This document shows, one piece after another, positions 45,265 through 56,274 of a stretch of 64,000 nt of DNA. How positions within the stretch are numbered: position 1 is the first letter of the stretch; the number at the start of each line of letters is the position of its first letter. The stretch comes from Trichobilharzia szidati. Lineage: Eukaryota; Platyhelminthes; Trematoda; Strigeidida; Schistosomatidae. The notes beneath the pieces were generated by a model. That model saw nothing but the letters and a program-made list of their open reading frames with translations, made no database searches and was not told the origin of the DNA. The DNA lies in the NCBI GenBank assembly GCA_944472155.2, contig OX235279.1, forward strand, positions 138,790,920 through 138,854,919, in the 5' to 3' direction. The translations under genes and the position numbers were made by a program.

Positions 45265-46600
45265 CTGGTTGGTTTGAGTTGATGCAGTTGTATGCAAATA
45301 AATAACTTCATATTAAAATGCGTATTAAAATTTAGGTATCTCATCAAGGAGCGTACAGGCGAGAATGTGGCTGATTGATTCCGTCCAGATGTAACAACCG
45401 GAAATGATAAGCATGAATAAATAATATCAGTATTCAAGTAAATTTGACATATGATATTCCATGCCAGTATCATCCGTTCATTTCTGCAAAGTATGCAGTT
45501 CAGGCTTTGATTTCTGCGACACTGATGAAATGTAGAAGGAATTAATCATCGGTGAAAATGCAAGCAAGAAAACTTTTTCACTCTCTGGTGTGTCTGCTTA
45601 ACATAAGTAAATAATAAATCATCAGTTTATGGGTAGACTGGTTAACGAAAAAGAGATTAGTGTGTGAGGTGAATAAATTATTATTTTATTTTCGTGACAT
45701 TCACATTTACTATAGTTATGAACAAATTCTACTAATTCTTTAACAATAGCGCATCTGATCAATACAGTCAAAGTTAGTTGAAAAGGAATAGAACTCTGTT
45801 CCAGTTTTTCTTAATGCAGTGAATTTAATTCCGATGCCGCATCACTACTAAAAATATCTGTAGCTAATACTCGATATCTGTCATAATGTCATGACTTTTT
45901 TAAGACGTTGGCCAGTCCAATTTCTGGTTGCTTTAAAATAAGCGAACTTTTAATGTGGCACGAATCAATGAATCAGAGATCACTTGTATTTACCTTACCT
46001 ATTAACATCATTTAAAATAAGCTTGAGAAGAACTCGGGACCTTTACTTCTTTCTTTTTTTTAAACTAATAAGTTTTCATCTGTTTTAAGAGGGTTGGCTA
46101 TTCAAAGCTCAGTATTGACTTCCTTATTAGTTTAGAAAATCGAAGGTAATTTTAAAATAATTAGCTATATGCCATCATCGTTCACTTTTAATTAGATTAC
46201 ACGAAAGACGATAATTATGGAATAAGGAACTTGAAACAATTTTCTAAAGCATGAAACTCTACAAAGCACACTAGTTCTCTTTGTTCCGATGAAGCTGACG
46301 GGCTGTTACTGTGTTAAGCATTTTAATGCTTTTACTCCGAAATACTGCTAGTCAGTGTCTTCAAGAGTTCTTCAATCCATACAGGTTACTGAAAATTGTT
46401 TCAAGGCAAGTATTTTAAATTAAGGCAGTTTTCACAAGTGCCTAATAACATGTAAGATAAAATCAAGTTAATTGAACAAAAACAATGAAAGTGGCTCAAT
46501 CCACAATTGTTTCTTTTTAAAGCTCTTAATAGCCATAAATCCTCTAAATGTAGTCCTATGGATGCAGTGGAGCACATTTGGCCTGTCTTCGATTGAATGA
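45265..46600. other. AT-rich stretch, nothing supported
   Basis: No recognised gene or repeat. Confidence 0.45.
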
Positions 46601-46604
46601 ACTA

Positions 46605-47390
46605 ATATCATTATTAATTCCTTTGGGTATCGAGGGCAACGAAAGGCTTCAGCAGCACATATCCATTTCATTCTATTCTCTGCAGTCGTCTTTGGCTGGT
46701 TCCGAAGTTCGATCCCCTGCCGACGCACACCCGATATCTATGGTTGGCCTGTAAAATTTGGGCTACCGATATCCATGCTGAAAATGTCATACTTGTACTG
46801 AAAATACGGTGTGGCATCAAGCTGTAACCAAAATAAAAAAATAAGCTATCATTTCCTCATCATACGACTTCCGTATCACATTCCCACCGCATTCAACTAG
46901 GCGTTTACCATCCGACTGATACCGTGAAACGCTTGGAGCGCCATGCCACTCAACGGTCAAATCAGCATGTGCCCAATCCATCTCCATTTGCTTCCAAATA
47001 TATAACTGCCAATAGGTTCTTCTTCAGTTCATGGCCTATCAGAGTTCCCTCTTGCTAATACTTCATCACAGGTCATTTGAAATGATCAAATGAACTGAAA
47101 AAAGGAATCCTTTGATTACCGTCTGCAGTGATCTGTTAGAAATGGATTTAGGGATGTGTGTGACAAGCATCTGAACCACATGAAGTGATTGTCTTGACGC
47201 TAGTGTTGAAAATCCGAACCTTACTTTTTTATGCTGTGTTCAGTCGATTTCCACACTGATTTCGGATTAATGAATATTTGTCATGCCTTTCCGATCCTGG
47301 ATGGCTTTGACATCCCTATCTGTTCCGCATGTAACTGAAATGGTCCTGCCTGGATAAGTGAAGGAGTTAACTTACTTCAAGCTATAAGTT
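46605..47390 (-). mobile_element. RTE C-terminal part, split by a SINE
   Basis: Bases 46605-46698 are the RTE 3' end in reverse (ATTAATTCCTTTGGGTATCGAGG). After the SINE, 46855-47390 continues with CATTCAACTAGGCG, CACTCAACGGTCAAATCAGC, TGCCCAATCCATCTCCATTTGC and GGATAAGTGAAGGAGTTAAC. The two parts join in order, so the SINE inserted into a pre-existing RTE. Confidence 0.8.
46699..46850 (+). mobile_element. SINE type 2, 5'-truncated, nested in RTE
   Basis: It starts inside the head at box B (AGTTCGATCCCCTGCCGACGCAC). It continues with GGTTGGCCTGTAAAATTTGGG, the type 2 body, the end GCATCAAGCTGTAACC and an A-rich tail, in the orientation opposite to the host RTE. Confidence 0.75.
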
Positions 47391-47504
47391 TATTCTTGAA
47401 TGAACGTATATCACTGCTTTAATAGAAATCGCTGGTATGACTACAGCAATAGAAAAAGCTGACCTTAAATCGAATTAAAATCTGAACAAAATACTGAAAG
47501 ATAG

Positions 47505-47980
47505 GATGCGACTGGTTTGGTTACGTTCTCCAAGCTGGCTGATTTAAATGTGAGATTTTTGCAGCCCTTTCAGACATCCTCAGAGCAAGCTTTATTATGA
47601 AATGGACTTATCTGAATTCTCCATGAATGCTGTAACTGTACATCTTGACACCGTGAGTGGTTGTAAATGTGCGTCGTTATTGATCATTCTTATCAACTTA
47701 GAATTCGACATTTTCTGTCACATTGTCTTCCAACTAGTAAAGAACAAATCACATGAAGGAAAATTTCGAATTCTAAGTTGATAAAATGATCGATAACGAT
47801 GCACATTAACAACTAATCACGGTGTCAAAATGTACAGTTACGTCATTTATGGAGAATTCAGTTAAGTCCACTTTATATTAAAGCTTGCTCTGAAGATGTT
47901 GCCTAGAAGGACAACGAAAACTTCCCAAGGAAATCAGCTGGCCTGGAAAACACAACTAAATCAAAATCATCCACATGAAA
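47505..47980. repeat. imperfect palindrome with hammerhead-like tails
   Basis: Arms of about 200-220 bp (47505-47722 and 47765-47980) are inverted copies with moderate divergence around a short spacer. The right arm contains CTGAAGA, GTTGCC...GACAAC, GAAA, TTCC/GGAA, TC and AGCTGG. This order and pairing fit a type I hammerhead, with GCT/AGC as helix I. The left arm carries a more mutated version on the minus strand. A related tail is at about 13.2 kb. Likely two inverted PLE-type 3' ends. Confidence 0.6.
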
Positions 47981-47984
47981 CACA

Positions 47985-49470
47985 AATCTTTTCTATCATT
48001 TCAAAACGTAATTTGAAGGACTCAGAAAATGAATAAAAAGTAAAGTTGTCATCAAAGACAGATGTTCCACTACTTTCAAAAGATAAGACGATATTGGATG
48101 AAGTGAGAACACAGTTTAAACTGAACTCGAACAATAAAAAATGAAACGGAATTCAACGAAGCTTAAAAATGAAGCTGTTTTGACACTAAAAATGATAACA
48201 TGGCAATCATCGGATAAAGCAACTCACTTCATCTTAAACAAAATGGATCACCTTATCCAGATAATTAAAAGCAGAAAGAATGTGAGGATAAGAAAACAAA
48301 TAAAAGGACTTATGAACATTGACAATAAGGAATTCAAAGAGTTCACCCTGGACTCGGTGTGCTAAATGAAATTGTGTGAATGGTTTACTTTTTGTTTGAA
48401 TCGAAGAATTTGAGTAAAATGAATTTGTGGCAGATTTTTCGGTGGATATATAACAGTGAGGAGATTTGCAGCAAGTCATCTTGCTATAAGCCTGTGAAAA
48501 TTGGTTTAGAACTGAATCTAATTTATTTTGGGTGTTAAAAGTAACGCAGAAGCAGACTTGTTGAGTAGCAGGATGAAGCACAGTCGTAGTAGAATCTTGA
48601 ACATTGAGTCCACATATTCAGGCACCTATTTTATGTAGAACAGATCAAATTCTGAGATAACTTCTAAGGCAAGGGACTAGAATTCCAACTAGTAAGAAAG
48701 GAAAAAGTGAAACAAAATAAATAAAATTTCTTGTTGAACAACTACCGTCACTGATTTACGGAGAATTTTATGAAAAATTGTAGATTTAGATTGACAGAAG
48801 AAATAAGATAAATTATAATGACATTTCTAGGAAAAGACAACACAAACTGTTGGCAGTGCTATCATACCAAAAAGGGACCTTGAAAGCGTTAGTTGCAATT
48901 ATCTACAAGACAGGTATCAAAACAAGTTTTATGCTAATCAACCGAATTCGAGGTATGCTCCACAGGCTACGATACCAGTTAAATCACTTGCAGTGATATC
49001 GTGGCATATAAACCTATCAAAAGTGGTCGGCATGGAAAGAGTTTAGTTAACAAGGCAAAAATTTATTCAGATTTGAAAGCTTAGCTTTGTGATGTGCATA
49101 ATTTTGTATTGGACAGTTCTGCGGTGAGCCACACAAATCTATTATGGCAAAATCAGCAGAATGGAAACAGGCTAGATCAAGAAACCTGAGGAAAAATCTT
49201 GGACATACTTGTTTACGCAACCGCACTCTCAAGCAAATCACAATAAGTGGTAATTTTCAATTTTTTCCAAGTGGATAGGAAGATATGCTAATAAGGTGAT
49301 CTTTATCCGTTGAATTAATGCCAGACAAGGGAGATGAGAAGGAAACTTCATTTGTCTAGTATATCCCACTACTGTTAGGACAAAATAATACCATGAAAGT
49401 AGAGTAATAAATGTTCGCGGTTACTAAACAGTACAAAGATTCAGAAAATGGGACATACGGTTTTAATAAT
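47985..49470. other. AT-rich stretch, nothing supported
   Basis: Overlapping open frames on both strands at 48141-48581 show no domain. Confidence 0.4.
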
Positions 49471-49475
49471 AAAGT

Positions 49476-49690
49476 CTTACAGAGTTGACACTGTAAGACT
49501 TCATCAAAATAATTATGCATAATTATGCAGTAACATTCACTGGGCAATAAACCGTGCTCGAAACGTCATCAGTAAATATTACTGTATAACACTGAGACTT
49601 TATCAAAATAAATTTCACCCACAATGGAATTATACCCTACCACAGTGCACAAGTTCTATTCCTATATAAACAGAGTAATTAAACCACATT
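49476..49690 (+). mobile_element. PLE family II terminal copy, partly folded back
   Basis: It contains GCTCGAAACGTCATCAGTAAATATTACTGTATAACACTG, TTATCAAAATAAATTTCACCC and AATGGAATTATACCCTACCACAGTGC, the full family II end with its extension. A short inverted piece (CACTGTAAGACTTCATCAAAATAATT) precedes it. Confidence 0.68.
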
Positions 49691-49699
49691 CAATGCGTG

Positions 49700-49890
49700 T
49701 AATTATTTAGGTTTTCTAACCCTGAATTTTACTAAACCTAGCCCTAACGTGAAAATATGTCTAAACTTACCTTAATCTAACTTGAACTAATCCTAATGTC
49801 ACCTTTTTTTAGGTTAACCTAACCCTAACTTGTCCCTGCCCTAAACCATAACTTAATCTTTCCGAAACCTAAGCTGAAACTTACTAGATA
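49700..49890. repeat. degenerate telomere-like (CCCTAA) tract
   Basis: Many CTAACCC, CCCTAAC and TTAGGTTAACCTAACCCTAAC units are spread through about 190 bases of CT/A-skewed sequence. Examples are ACCTAGCCCTAACGTG, TTAACCTAACCCTAACTTG and CCCTGCCCTAAACC. TTAGGG is the schistosome telomere repeat. This looks like an old interstitial tract or a chance pyrimidine-rich run. Confidence 0.5.
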
Positions 49891-50029
49891 ACCCATTTAA
49901 TAAAATAACTCTCCGATGAGCATATTTTACTGATGATGACAATATTATTTGCCAAGTTTCACTAACTTGCTCAGTGTGCGTTTCAAGGTCATTGGTGAGG
50001 CCGCATTCCATTGGTAGTCCGTTGTGCTG

Positions 50030-50265
50030 AAAGTTTAACTTGGCCCATTATTATTATTTACATTTTCTTCTGTATAAAAGACTTCACTGTCACTACAAAT
50101 ACGAAATAAAAACTGCCATTAACAATCCTGTAATATTATTTTTATAATCGTTTTTAATGTTATCTGATAAAATTGGATGCAATATTGTACCAAATGCTGA
50201 AAATTCCACACTGTATCATTAGTATTGTTTTGAAATAAAGCTAATCATTATTATTGCTGTGTTTG
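50030..50265 (+). repeat. unclassified non-LTR 3' end with (ATT)n tail
   Basis: GATGCAATATTGTACC, GCTGAAAATTCC, CTGTATCATTAGTA and AATAAAGC followed by ATTATTATTG recur at 58030-58125 in the same order and orientation. The common end plus simple tail suggests 3' ends of one retroelement family. No ORF is attached. Confidence 0.5.
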
Positions 50266-50269
50266 GCGT

Positions 50270-50930
50270 GGGCAGGAACATCACTTCACGCCAGTTCTTG
50301 TGGGGCTGCAAGCTACCTTTATTTGGTAGTTTCACAAGGTGGTCTTTCACTTAGTAGTTGCCTTCCTTCGTTCTAAATTTTCTGCGATACTGGTGCGTGA
50401 GCCAGTGCACTAGTAAATGATTGTCTTTTAATAAATTAATCTAGCGATGCAAACACATTCGGCTACTATAGTTTGAGTGCACACCAAATAAAATGTTCAG
50501 TTCAGTACAGGCTGTGTTGCACCAAAAGTCGGACAGTGAATAAACCTACCAACTCTTTAGCCAATCCTGAGATTTTAGGTTACCTAATGATTAAATTAGC
50601 AAATTTCGCTTTGTAGAAGATAATAATTACAATATAACCACACAGAATCGCAACTAAAGAAAACCGGTTTCCTGAATATACCTAAAACTGTTTGATGCTT
50701 AAGCCATTAATAATGAAAGTGTTGTCGAAAAGTTTTACAATTCACCAATTATCATAGTTTGGAAGATAGCTGAGAGGTTATAATAAATATATGCAAGAAT
50801 TTTCTCATATGAATGAATGTTGGATTCATGTTCCTGAGTAAAAGATATCAGGCATGGATAATCTGTTGAATCCAGTCGACAGTAGAAATCATCGAATCGT
50901 AATGACAACTGAAAAAATTGTATGTGAGGA
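50270..50930. other. unassigned
   Basis: No recognised gene or repeat. Confidence 0.4.
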
Positions 50931-50935
50931 TATTA

Positions 50936-51125
50936 GATGGTTGGAGGCAATCGGAAGGAAGCCTTGGACCTAGGTTCCGTGCTAGTTGGCACTCGTCAGC
51001 AAGGCGTATCTGCAACCTTGAAGGAACTCATGTCCCTTCTGAGACTCAAACCCGCGTCACCCAGTGCTGCAGTCAGAGACGTTACCACTGAGCTATTCAG
51101 GCTCGCGATTGACCTCCTGTAGGAC
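50936..51125 (-). mobile_element. Sm-alpha copy, first of an inverted pair
   Basis: On the minus strand the order is CAGGAGGTCAATCGCGAGCC, box A TAGCTCAGTGG, box B GGGTTTGAGTC (one change), the hammerhead at 51005-50961, and the end CCGATTGCCTCCAACCATCT. The hammerhead has CTGACGA but GGAA in place of GAAA, so activity is doubtful. Confidence 0.85.
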
Positions 51126-51152
51126 TGTGGTGGATATTTTGATTTGACTGAC

Positions 51153-51430
51153 TGACTGCAGCACTGGGTGACGCGGGTTTGAATCTCAGAAGGGACATGA
51201 GTTCCTTCAAGGTTGCAGATACGCCTTGCTGACGAGTGCCAACTAGCACGGAACCTAGGTCCAAGGCTTCCTTCCGATTACCTCCAACCATCTAATATCA
51301 TCACAAACAATGTACACCGTGATGGCGGGCAACCTAGAATGGTGGCCACATTACAACCTGACTGATAGAATTCAGTCTGCACCAAAGAGAGGACCAGACG
51401 CATCACACTAGTTACTAGTGTCAAATCGAA
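51153..51430 (+). mobile_element. Sm-alpha copy, second of an inverted pair
   Basis: It starts inside the unit at CTGCAGCACTGGGTGACGCGG, with box B GGGTTTGAATC, the hammerhead at 51223-51267 with the same GGAA change, and the end at about 51295. A further Sm-alpha-associated segment follows (GAATTCAGTCTGCACC...CACTAGTTACTAGTG) to 51420. It lacks box A. Confidence 0.82.
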
Positions 51431-51434
51431 AAAA

Positions 51435-52800
51435 TTGTATGCTTAGCTATTCGATAGGTAGTTTGTGGCGCACCGCTGTTGTGATTGATCCTATACTGTA
51501 AACAAAGGGAAAAGTAAGGACCCAGATACATAGTTGCCCATGCGGAAGAAAGAAGTGCTGGTAGATTCTCCATGCGTCTGTACAAATGCTCAAAGTCAAT
51601 GCTATTTTGATATACACTTTATCATGCAATCAATTGAAAAATTAATGATAGTGATACCACCAAAGTCTAAACGACACAAGTAGTGGCAGAATTATTGAAA
51701 AAAGGGATTGCAGTCTAATTGTTTCTCATGGTAACTTTGAATAATATGTTAAAAGGCTAAAATTTCTTCAATAATTAAGGTAAAAATAGATAGTTGAAGT
51801 ACATTTCGATATACTATAGAAAACAGTAGTAAGAAATGGGTCGAAGGTAGCTTCATAGCGAATTCATTAATTGAGTTAACTATAACAAAGGGGTGAAAGG
51901 CACAGAGTCAATATCTTTTCATAACAAAAGCTAGATTTACATAATGAGAGAGAAGCACTTTGTTTTAATAAAGAAGTACTTCACCAAGTAACACATCCTA
52001 TGTTTAAAAAAATATGCAGATTTTTGTCAGGTGGGTTCTTTATTTAGTCTAAATTGTGCAACAGACAAGTTGTTTTTGGGTAATGTTCTCTTTTCTGACC
52101 AAGAATGTTGAATTAGGAAGCTTCTATCGCCATTCTATGTGACACATTCAGCATTAGATACACATTGAAGCTATAGAATACAGCTGTGTCAGAAACATGC
52201 AACGCATTTCAGCTGTTTCAGACAAAATCAGTGAGCGAAGCTATGGAAAGATGTTCTACATTACTTAATGATTTTTTTATTATTCATACACTTCTTTCCC
52301 CCGATGAGTCTGAATACGGCAAGAACAATAGTTTGTGCACAAACTGTTGTTCTTGCTTTTTTTTAATTCATTAGCCATTTCGAATAGACGGAATAGTTTA
52401 CTACTTTGCAATAATGTGGAAATTATGAAAATAAACCGTTAAAGTAGATTTTTGTCGCTTCTCTTTTGTTTTCTTAAGGCGTATATTGAACATTTTATGT
52501 TTAAATCTTAGTGACTGCCAGAAGGGAGTGACGACTTTAATTTTTAGAATATATAAACATCTCACGATTTATATTTACAAAGCTACTAACTAATCTGTGT
52601 CAATCAGCGATAAGCCAACAGTTTAGAATTTTTGGAGGACATATTTCCATTTATATTGAAAATTTCTTTAATTTTGAAACTTCAATAATCCTACCTTTCA
52701 TTTTGATCAAAAATACCATTTGAAAAAAGGGATTTATTTTGAAAAAAATCAACATTGTAAAAAATTGGTTAAGTTTTTCCAGAGAAAAAACTTTGATAAG
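51435..52800. other. AT-rich stretch, nothing supported
   Basis: No recognised gene or repeat. Confidence 0.45.
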
Positions 52801-54126
52801 CGTAGCTAAAGTGTTGGGAAGTTGGGTGTGGAGGTAGCGACCATATTCTGGAAAACCAGTCCGCCCTCCACAAATACTTCAATGCACAGAAAAAAGTGTG
52901 AAAACATCAAATTCTTCTTCTTTGGGATTGGAGAGAAGAAATGACATCGGTTGGTGAAAGCCTTAAGGCAGACAGTCAGAGTGTGTGTTTTATTCTGACA
53001 ACAGAGAAAAAAAGCGTTAAGCGATGGACTAGCCTCATAATGTCACAAATAAATGAAAAGATTAGGCAATGAAGGGCTAGACATCTACGGCAACAGATGA
53101 AATGGAAATGGAGTCCCCAAATTGTTAACTGTGAAGAACCAATAATCTACTCCTGTCACCCAGATGACAACTACATTCACACTGCTAGAGTGGCTACCAT
53201 TATATAACCAACAGCATCAAAAGCTCTTATGTAATGAGAACCAATCTCATCCACAATAATGCCTGAAAAATTTTACTCAGAAGGAAGGAAATTTACAACT
53301 ATCCAATTCTATGAGCAATGGTGCAAACAACGCGGCTCAAGAGAAGAAAGAATTACGCGGACAAATACACACACTAATGGACAAGATCCCAAACGGGGAC
53401 TTCGAAACCACAGTGAGTGATATAAAGGCCAGGGGCACACAACACAGGAACGAGATTCATTATGGGCCAAGAAGGTGTAGGCGAAATGAGAGACGATGGA
53501 AACTTCCATGCACTCCATAATTCAGTTATTGCAGGCAGCATGTAAAAGAGAAAGGATACACATAAACCGACTTGGGTTTCAACTAATCAACACACAAAGG
53601 GTTATTTAAATTTCTTCTAGATTTTAAGAAAGTGGAGACGCAGTTTGCTGGACACAAAGACGAAAAAAGGAGCAAATATGATCTCAGACTACTGTCTTAT
53701 GCATAGAATTTTAATGATCAAGTTGAAAACACTCAAGGAAGCTGCAGGTGGACCACAATTCAAGATCAACATTTAGAAACTTAAGGATGAAACTGTAGAG
53801 GATACCACTAAAATTATAAGGAGAAAGAAGAGACAATACAAGGAATGGCTTATAAATATGGGAGGAGTGTTGAAACGGGAGATGGATCAGTGCAAAGATG
53901 AGTTCAGTCATCAGCATCCTGCACAAAGTATTATAGACTAATCTGACAAAGCAGACAAGACAATTTCATGACATACTGAAACTGAAGCAGAACAGACCAC
54001 GGAAACGTGACACCTCAGAAAACTGTATGAGATTACCAGACCACTTTTCGGAGAAAGATCAATGCGCACAAAACCAGTGACACATAAAGAAGGGAACCTA
54101 ATTACCAAAATGAAGAAACAAAGAAA

Positions 54127-54372
54127 ATAATGATTCCATTATGCACAAAACTTATTTTGATAAGGTCTCACAGTGTTTTACATTAATATTTACTGACGAC
54201 GTTGATATGGTTATAATAATATAATATAATGTGATTATGAGCAATAAATTGTGCTCGAAACGTCATCTATAAATATTAATGTATATTACGGTAGGATTTC
54301 ATCAAAATAAATTTTATGCGTAATGGAATTATACTCTACCACAGTGCCGAAGTTCTACTCATATCAAAGGAA
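54127..54372. mobile_element. PLE family II mini foldback inserted in RTE
   Basis: The arms ATTCCATTATGCACAAAACTTATTTTGATAA... and its inverted partner TTATCAAAATAAATTTTATGCGTAATGGAAT surround the family II core GATTATGAGCAATAAATTGTGCTCGAAACGTCATC. The right end keeps the extension TACTCTACCACAGTGCC. Similar bases (GAAAATAATGA and GAAACAATGA) flank the insert as a possible imperfect target duplication. Confidence 0.72.
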
Positions 54373-54454
54373 ACAATGAGCTGATTGCTTCAAAAGACTC
54401 CTGATTCAACAATCATATACAACTCGTCCACAAATTAATAGACAGAAGACAAGT

Positions 54455-55028
54455 AGTTCAGCGAAGAGTCTCTTTTCGGCGAATTCATTTTCATAGCTGA
54501 ACAATCGCAAATATATATGGTTGTTTTGAACGTGTGTGTACGTTAAATTTGTCAAACGAAAATACATTTAGTAAGTTCAGATGAATTGGATGTTGATATA
54601 AGAGAGTGGTAACAAAAGTGATGAGTTGTCCCAAACGATTGTTAAAGAAGAGTTACGTAATAACATGAATAGTTTAATGAAAGAGTTGTACTCAGGATGT
54701 ACATGGAAACAATATATACGGAATTACACAAGGATTTTAAGTAGAAAAATAAGTATACAAAGAAAAGTTAAGTCAAATCAACACACTTGTTACCATGGGA
54801 GTAGAAGTGGTTGAATAGTTTTGTTTTGTATGCACACTTCTGGTTCTCTAGCTTAATGGCTAGGGCTTCTGCGATGCAAAGAAGACGGAATCGTACTGTC
54901 TTTGGAAGGTTGTTCTCCACTTTGAAGATTACTTTGAAGGAGGCGTTTATTGGGATGGAATGACCAGTGTTGACGAGGTGTTCAATTATTACACTCCTTA
55001 TGCAGCCATTACTTCCTTCGTCCACAAA
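54455..55028 (-). pseudogene. PLE family I, 3' end inserted in RTE
   Basis: On the minus strand, 55020-54830 reads GCIRSVIIEHLVNTGHSIPI, then ASFKVIFKVENNLPKTVRFR, LLCIAEALAI and LENQKCAYKTKLF. This is the block after GIY-YIG. The family I tail, GTTCAGC...GAAAAGAGACTCTTCGCTGAAC, is at 54515-54458. GTTCAGC and GCTGAAC are perfectly complementary. The C-terminal stretch is intact though 5'-truncated. Confidence 0.8.
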
Positions 55029-56274
55029 TACCATAACCAACAGCCTCAGAACTGCTAGTGGACATTAATTGCCCAACAAAATAGGATGTCTTGAATGCAA
55101 TAAACTCTTACAGCCAGGCAGGACTCCTATGGAAGCCCTGAAATTGGATCCACAGGCCTCAGTATATCCTGACTCCATAAAATTGAGAACAAACGAAAGG
55201 TACCTACTGGAAGAAAGGCTACCTTGTGAAACTACCAAATGAGGGCGACGTAGGTCACCTGAAGAACGGGTGCAGAATCATGATGGAGGTCCCGCATTTC
55301 AAGTGATCCACAACGGAAAACCCATCTAAGCCTCTGAAGTGAAGACAAGAGTGAGACAAAGGTTTCTACTATCACCAGTGATATTCCTGGCTGTTTGTGC
55401 TGGATCGTGTAACAGACTGTGAGGAGCTGGAAAATAGGAATATGCCGAAGTAATCAGAAGTCTAAGAGATTCGGATAGTACCGATAACTTGTGTCTAATA
55501 TTACAAACTCGGAGACCGACGCAGGGAAACCAAAAATTAAGCACAAGAGGAAGGCACTGAAGACAGAACTTCAAGTGGACATAGAGAAGACAGAGGTGAT
55601 GCAGGCAAGCAACAAATAATCACAAACACCATTCACGGAAGAAATTTTAACTAAGTCACTTCTTTCACTCGTCGAGGCAGCGGCGCTTCAAATGCAGCCT
55701 GCACGAATGATCTCACAGGCAGGATAGTAAAGGCAAAACAGATATTCATTAATCTGAAATCAGTGTGGAAATCGGCTTAACACAGCATAAAGAATAAGAT
55801 TCGGATTTTTAACACTAGTGTGAAGTCAATCACTTCATGTGGTTCAGATGCTTGTCACACACATCCCTAAATCCGTTTCGAATAGATCACTGCAGACGGT
55901 TATCAAAGAATTCCTTTTCCAGTTCATTTGATCATTTCAGATGACCTGTCATGAAGTATTAGCAAGAGAGAACTGACAGACCATGAACCGAAGAAGAACC
56001 TATTGTCAATTATTTTTTTTGAAGCAAATGGAGATGGATTGTACACATGCTGAGATGACCTTTGACTGGCATCGCGCTCCAGGCGTTTTCGGTATAAGTC
56101 GGATGACAAACGCCTTGGTTGGAATGTGACATGGAGGTCGTTCGAGGAGGAAATGATAGCTTATAGGTAGTCGTGGAACCAGCCATAGAGGACCTTAATT
56201 AACGGAATGCAGTTGGGATGTGTTTCTGTGTTGAACTCAGAATCTAGGGGAATAACAATAAGTGTTAAGAAAAC

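Larger units (their letters stand above)
52805..56270 (+). pseudogene. RTE retrotransposon, degenerate, interrupted by PLE pieces
   Basis: A 5' UTR-like part leads into MTSVGESLKADSQ near 52940. Endonuclease remnants follow, then RPVTHKEGNLITKMKKQRK-like sequence ending near 54126. After the insertions it resumes at about 55030 with PTASELLVDINCPTK, GRTPMEALKLDPQ, SEVKTRVRQRFLLSP and SLRDSDSTDNLCLI. The last is where FADD would be, and both Asp of the usual pair are displaced or lost. C-terminal blocks lead to a tail near 56265. Many frameshifts and deletions. About 0.9 kb of PLE sequence splits it. Confidence 0.82.

Noticed and set aside
48141..48581. Open frames of 74 (plus) and 115 (minus) residues over the same bases
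   Set aside because: Mutually antisense, no domain, no splice signals.
32460..51300. Possible CRISPR-like or tandem array from recurring ACTAGTTACTAGTG and CCAACCATCT
   Set aside because: These are parts of dispersed Sm-alpha copies, not regularly spaced repeats.
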